Under the pieces are notes generated by a model, which saw only the letters and a list, made by a program, of their open reading frames with translations, did no database searches and was not told where the DNA came from. A stretch of DNA of 8,101 bases, from positions 1 to 8,101 of the forward strand of contig CALIFM010000057.1 in the NCBI GenBank assembly GCA_938021685.1, given 5' to 3'. Below are positions 7,043 to 8,101 of the stretch, in pieces (position 1 is the first letter of the stretch; each line of letters begins with the position of its first letter). A program made the translations under genes and the position numbers. The DNA comes from an uncultured Gammaproteobacteria bacterium (lineage in GTDB: Bacteria; Pseudomonadota; Gammaproteobacteria; Arenicellales; Poriferihabitantaceae).

Positions 7043-7063
7043 GAACAACGAATAAGTCACCCT

Positions 7064-8002
7064 ATGAATGCTTCACCTTTAGTCAGCGTCGTGATGCCTG
7101 CCTACAACCACGAAAAATACGTGGGCGAAGCGATTGATAGCGTACTCAATCAAACCTGGCAGCACTTAGAGTTTATCATTATTGATGATGGCTCTACTGA
7201 CAAAACTGCCGATATTGTAAAGGCATACGACGATCCTCGTGTACACTATTTTTATCAAACTAACCAAGATGCTTACAATGCCTTAAATGCTGGCCTAGCA
7301 AAAACCAAAGGTGACTATATTGCCATCATTAATTCTGATGACGTTTACACGCTCGAGCGCCTTGCTTGCTTGATCAAACACATGCAACAAAACCAGTGTC
7401 AGGCTATTTTTTCTGATGTGGCGCCTGTAGATGGTGGCAGCCAACCACTTAACGACCCTGACTTTGGTTGGAACCAGTGGCACCAAACAAATCGTGATTT
7501 TTATTTACAGCAACCTAAAGATTTATACCGCGGCTTCTTACACGGCAACTTAATGGTCACGACTTCTAACTTGTTGATGACGGCCCAAGCCATGCAAACA
7601 GTCGGCCAGTTCGCCAGTTACCGCTATCTACACGACTACGATTATATATTTCGGCTGTTAAATGCGTTTCCAAATCAAGTAGAATACTTGCACCAAAAGC
7701 AGCTAATGCATTATCGCATTCATGGTGGTAACACCATTAGTGAAGCAGCCATTATTGGCCGGGAGCAAGACCAAGAAATTATTCGCGCTGCCGTCTTGGC
7801 CCAGACGACAAAAACTAAGCAGGGGCGCATTAATGCAGGTATTGATCGTTTAATAAAATTAGAGCAAGAATTGCAAGAAGTGCGCAGCCAACTAAGCCCT
7901 CAGCCAGCTCAACGCTCTGGAACAATGCTTGAAACAGCCACCACTTTGACACTGGCAAAGACTATCGTGCAACGCTTGCTTGCAAAGGCTCGTGGAAAAT
8001 AA
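7064..8002 (+). CDS. Family 2 glycosyltransferase with a C-terminal extension
   Basis: A 312-residue GT-A fold enzyme, expected to transfer a sugar from a nucleotide sugar onto a growing surface glycan at the cytoplasmic side of the membrane. Visible signatures are VSVVMPAYNHEKYVGEAIDSVLNQT (about 7-31, quoted here only as the family N-terminal strand-loop-helix), DDGSTD (41-46), the metal-binding NSDDVY (90-95) and LHDYDYIFRL (about 189-198), which holds the likely catalytic-base position. MHYRIHGGNT near residue 240 is the usual end of the catalytic domain. Beyond it about 70 residues form a charged heptad-like stretch (IKLEQELQEVRSQL) and a basic tail (VQRLLAKARGK), possibly for membrane or partner binding. 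The donor and acceptor cannot be told. The ATG at 7064 has only a weak AAG-type ribosome binding site. The next gene starts 20 bases after the stop, so this is probably the first gene of an operon. Confidence 0.9.
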   Translation: MNASPLVSVVMPAYNHEKYVGEAIDSVLNQTWQHLEFIIIDDGSTDKTADIVKAYDDPRVHYFYQTNQDAYNALNAGLAKTKGDYIAIINSDDVYTLERLACLIKHMQQNQCQAIFSDVAPVDGGSQPLNDPDFGWNQWHQTNRDFYLQQPKDLYRGFLHGNLMVTTSNLLMTAQAMQTVGQFASYRYLHDYDYIFRLLNAFPNQVEYLHQKQLMHYRIHGGNTISEAAIIGREQDQEIIRAAVLAQTTKTKQGRINAGIDRLIKLEQELQEVRSQLSPQPAQRSGTMLETATTLTLAKTIVQRLLAKARGK

Positions 8003-8022
8003 ATTTTAAAGGCATAGATTTT

Positions 8023-8101
8023 GTGAAAATCCCAAGCTTTTATGACTGGTCCAGTTTGATTGTAGAAGCCAATACGCAATTAGACCAAATTGACGTGGTT
8101 T
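8023..8101 (+). CDS. Start of an unidentified gene, cut by window edge
   Basis: From a GTG at 8023 the frame stays open to the window end, giving 26 residues that begin (M)KIPSFYDWSSLIVEANTQ and end LDQIDVV. AAAGG at 8008-8012 is a fair ribosome binding site ten bases upstream, and the 20-base gap to the glycosyltransferase stop indicates an operon. The ATG at 8042 is in another frame. Too little is present to recognise the family. The ending IDVV could be the first strand of a Rossmann-like fold, for example a HAD-type protein, but this is a guess. Confidence 0.55.
   Translation, partial: MKIPSFYDWSSLIVEANTQLDQIDVV

Overview
The window looks like chromosomal DNA from a gammaproteobacterium with moderate G+C. 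TypA, AroB, AroK and ArgB are full length and closely resemble the E. coli/Pseudomonas forms: AroB carries its zinc ligands at the E. coli numbering, and ArgB has the Pseudomonas-type N-terminal helix. The genus cannot be named from the sequence alone. No tRNA, rRNA, CRISPR array, insertion sequence or phage gene is visible. The window is densely coding; the longest gene-free stretch is about 196 bases (4303-4498).

Left edge (1-701, minus strand): two small lipoprotein genes, each with a signal peptide ending in a lipobox cysteine and then a PEGA-like fold. The one nearest the edge is cut by the window. A plausible sigma70-type promoter (741-769) and a good ribosome binding site precede the pair.

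Centre (804-4302, minus strand): typA, then aroK, then aroB, read in that order. TypA is a ribosome-associated GTPase. AroK and AroB are shikimate-pathway enzymes whose genes overlap by 14 bases and are surely cotranscribed. The typA leader contains two small back-to-back hairpins where a Shine-Dalgarno sequence would be expected.

Right part (4499-7012, minus strand): a large multi-spanning membrane protein of the GT-C glycosyltransferase type, followed after 27 bases by argB (N-acetylglutamate kinase, arginine synthesis). A hairpin after argB may end this unit. The membrane protein contains an in-frame 12-bp tandem repeat encoding QQKK, which places two A_AAA_AAG slippery heptamers in tandem in the zero frame.

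Right edge (7064-8101, plus strand): a divergently transcribed family 2 glycosyltransferase, then the start of another gene 20 bases downstream, cut by the window. The 51-base divergent gap holds a 14-bp tandem repeat. The right end therefore looks like the start of a surface-glycan locus next to housekeeping genes. No clear novel system is visible; the best leads are the slippery repeat, the repeat in the divergent gap, the typA leader and the lipoprotein pair.
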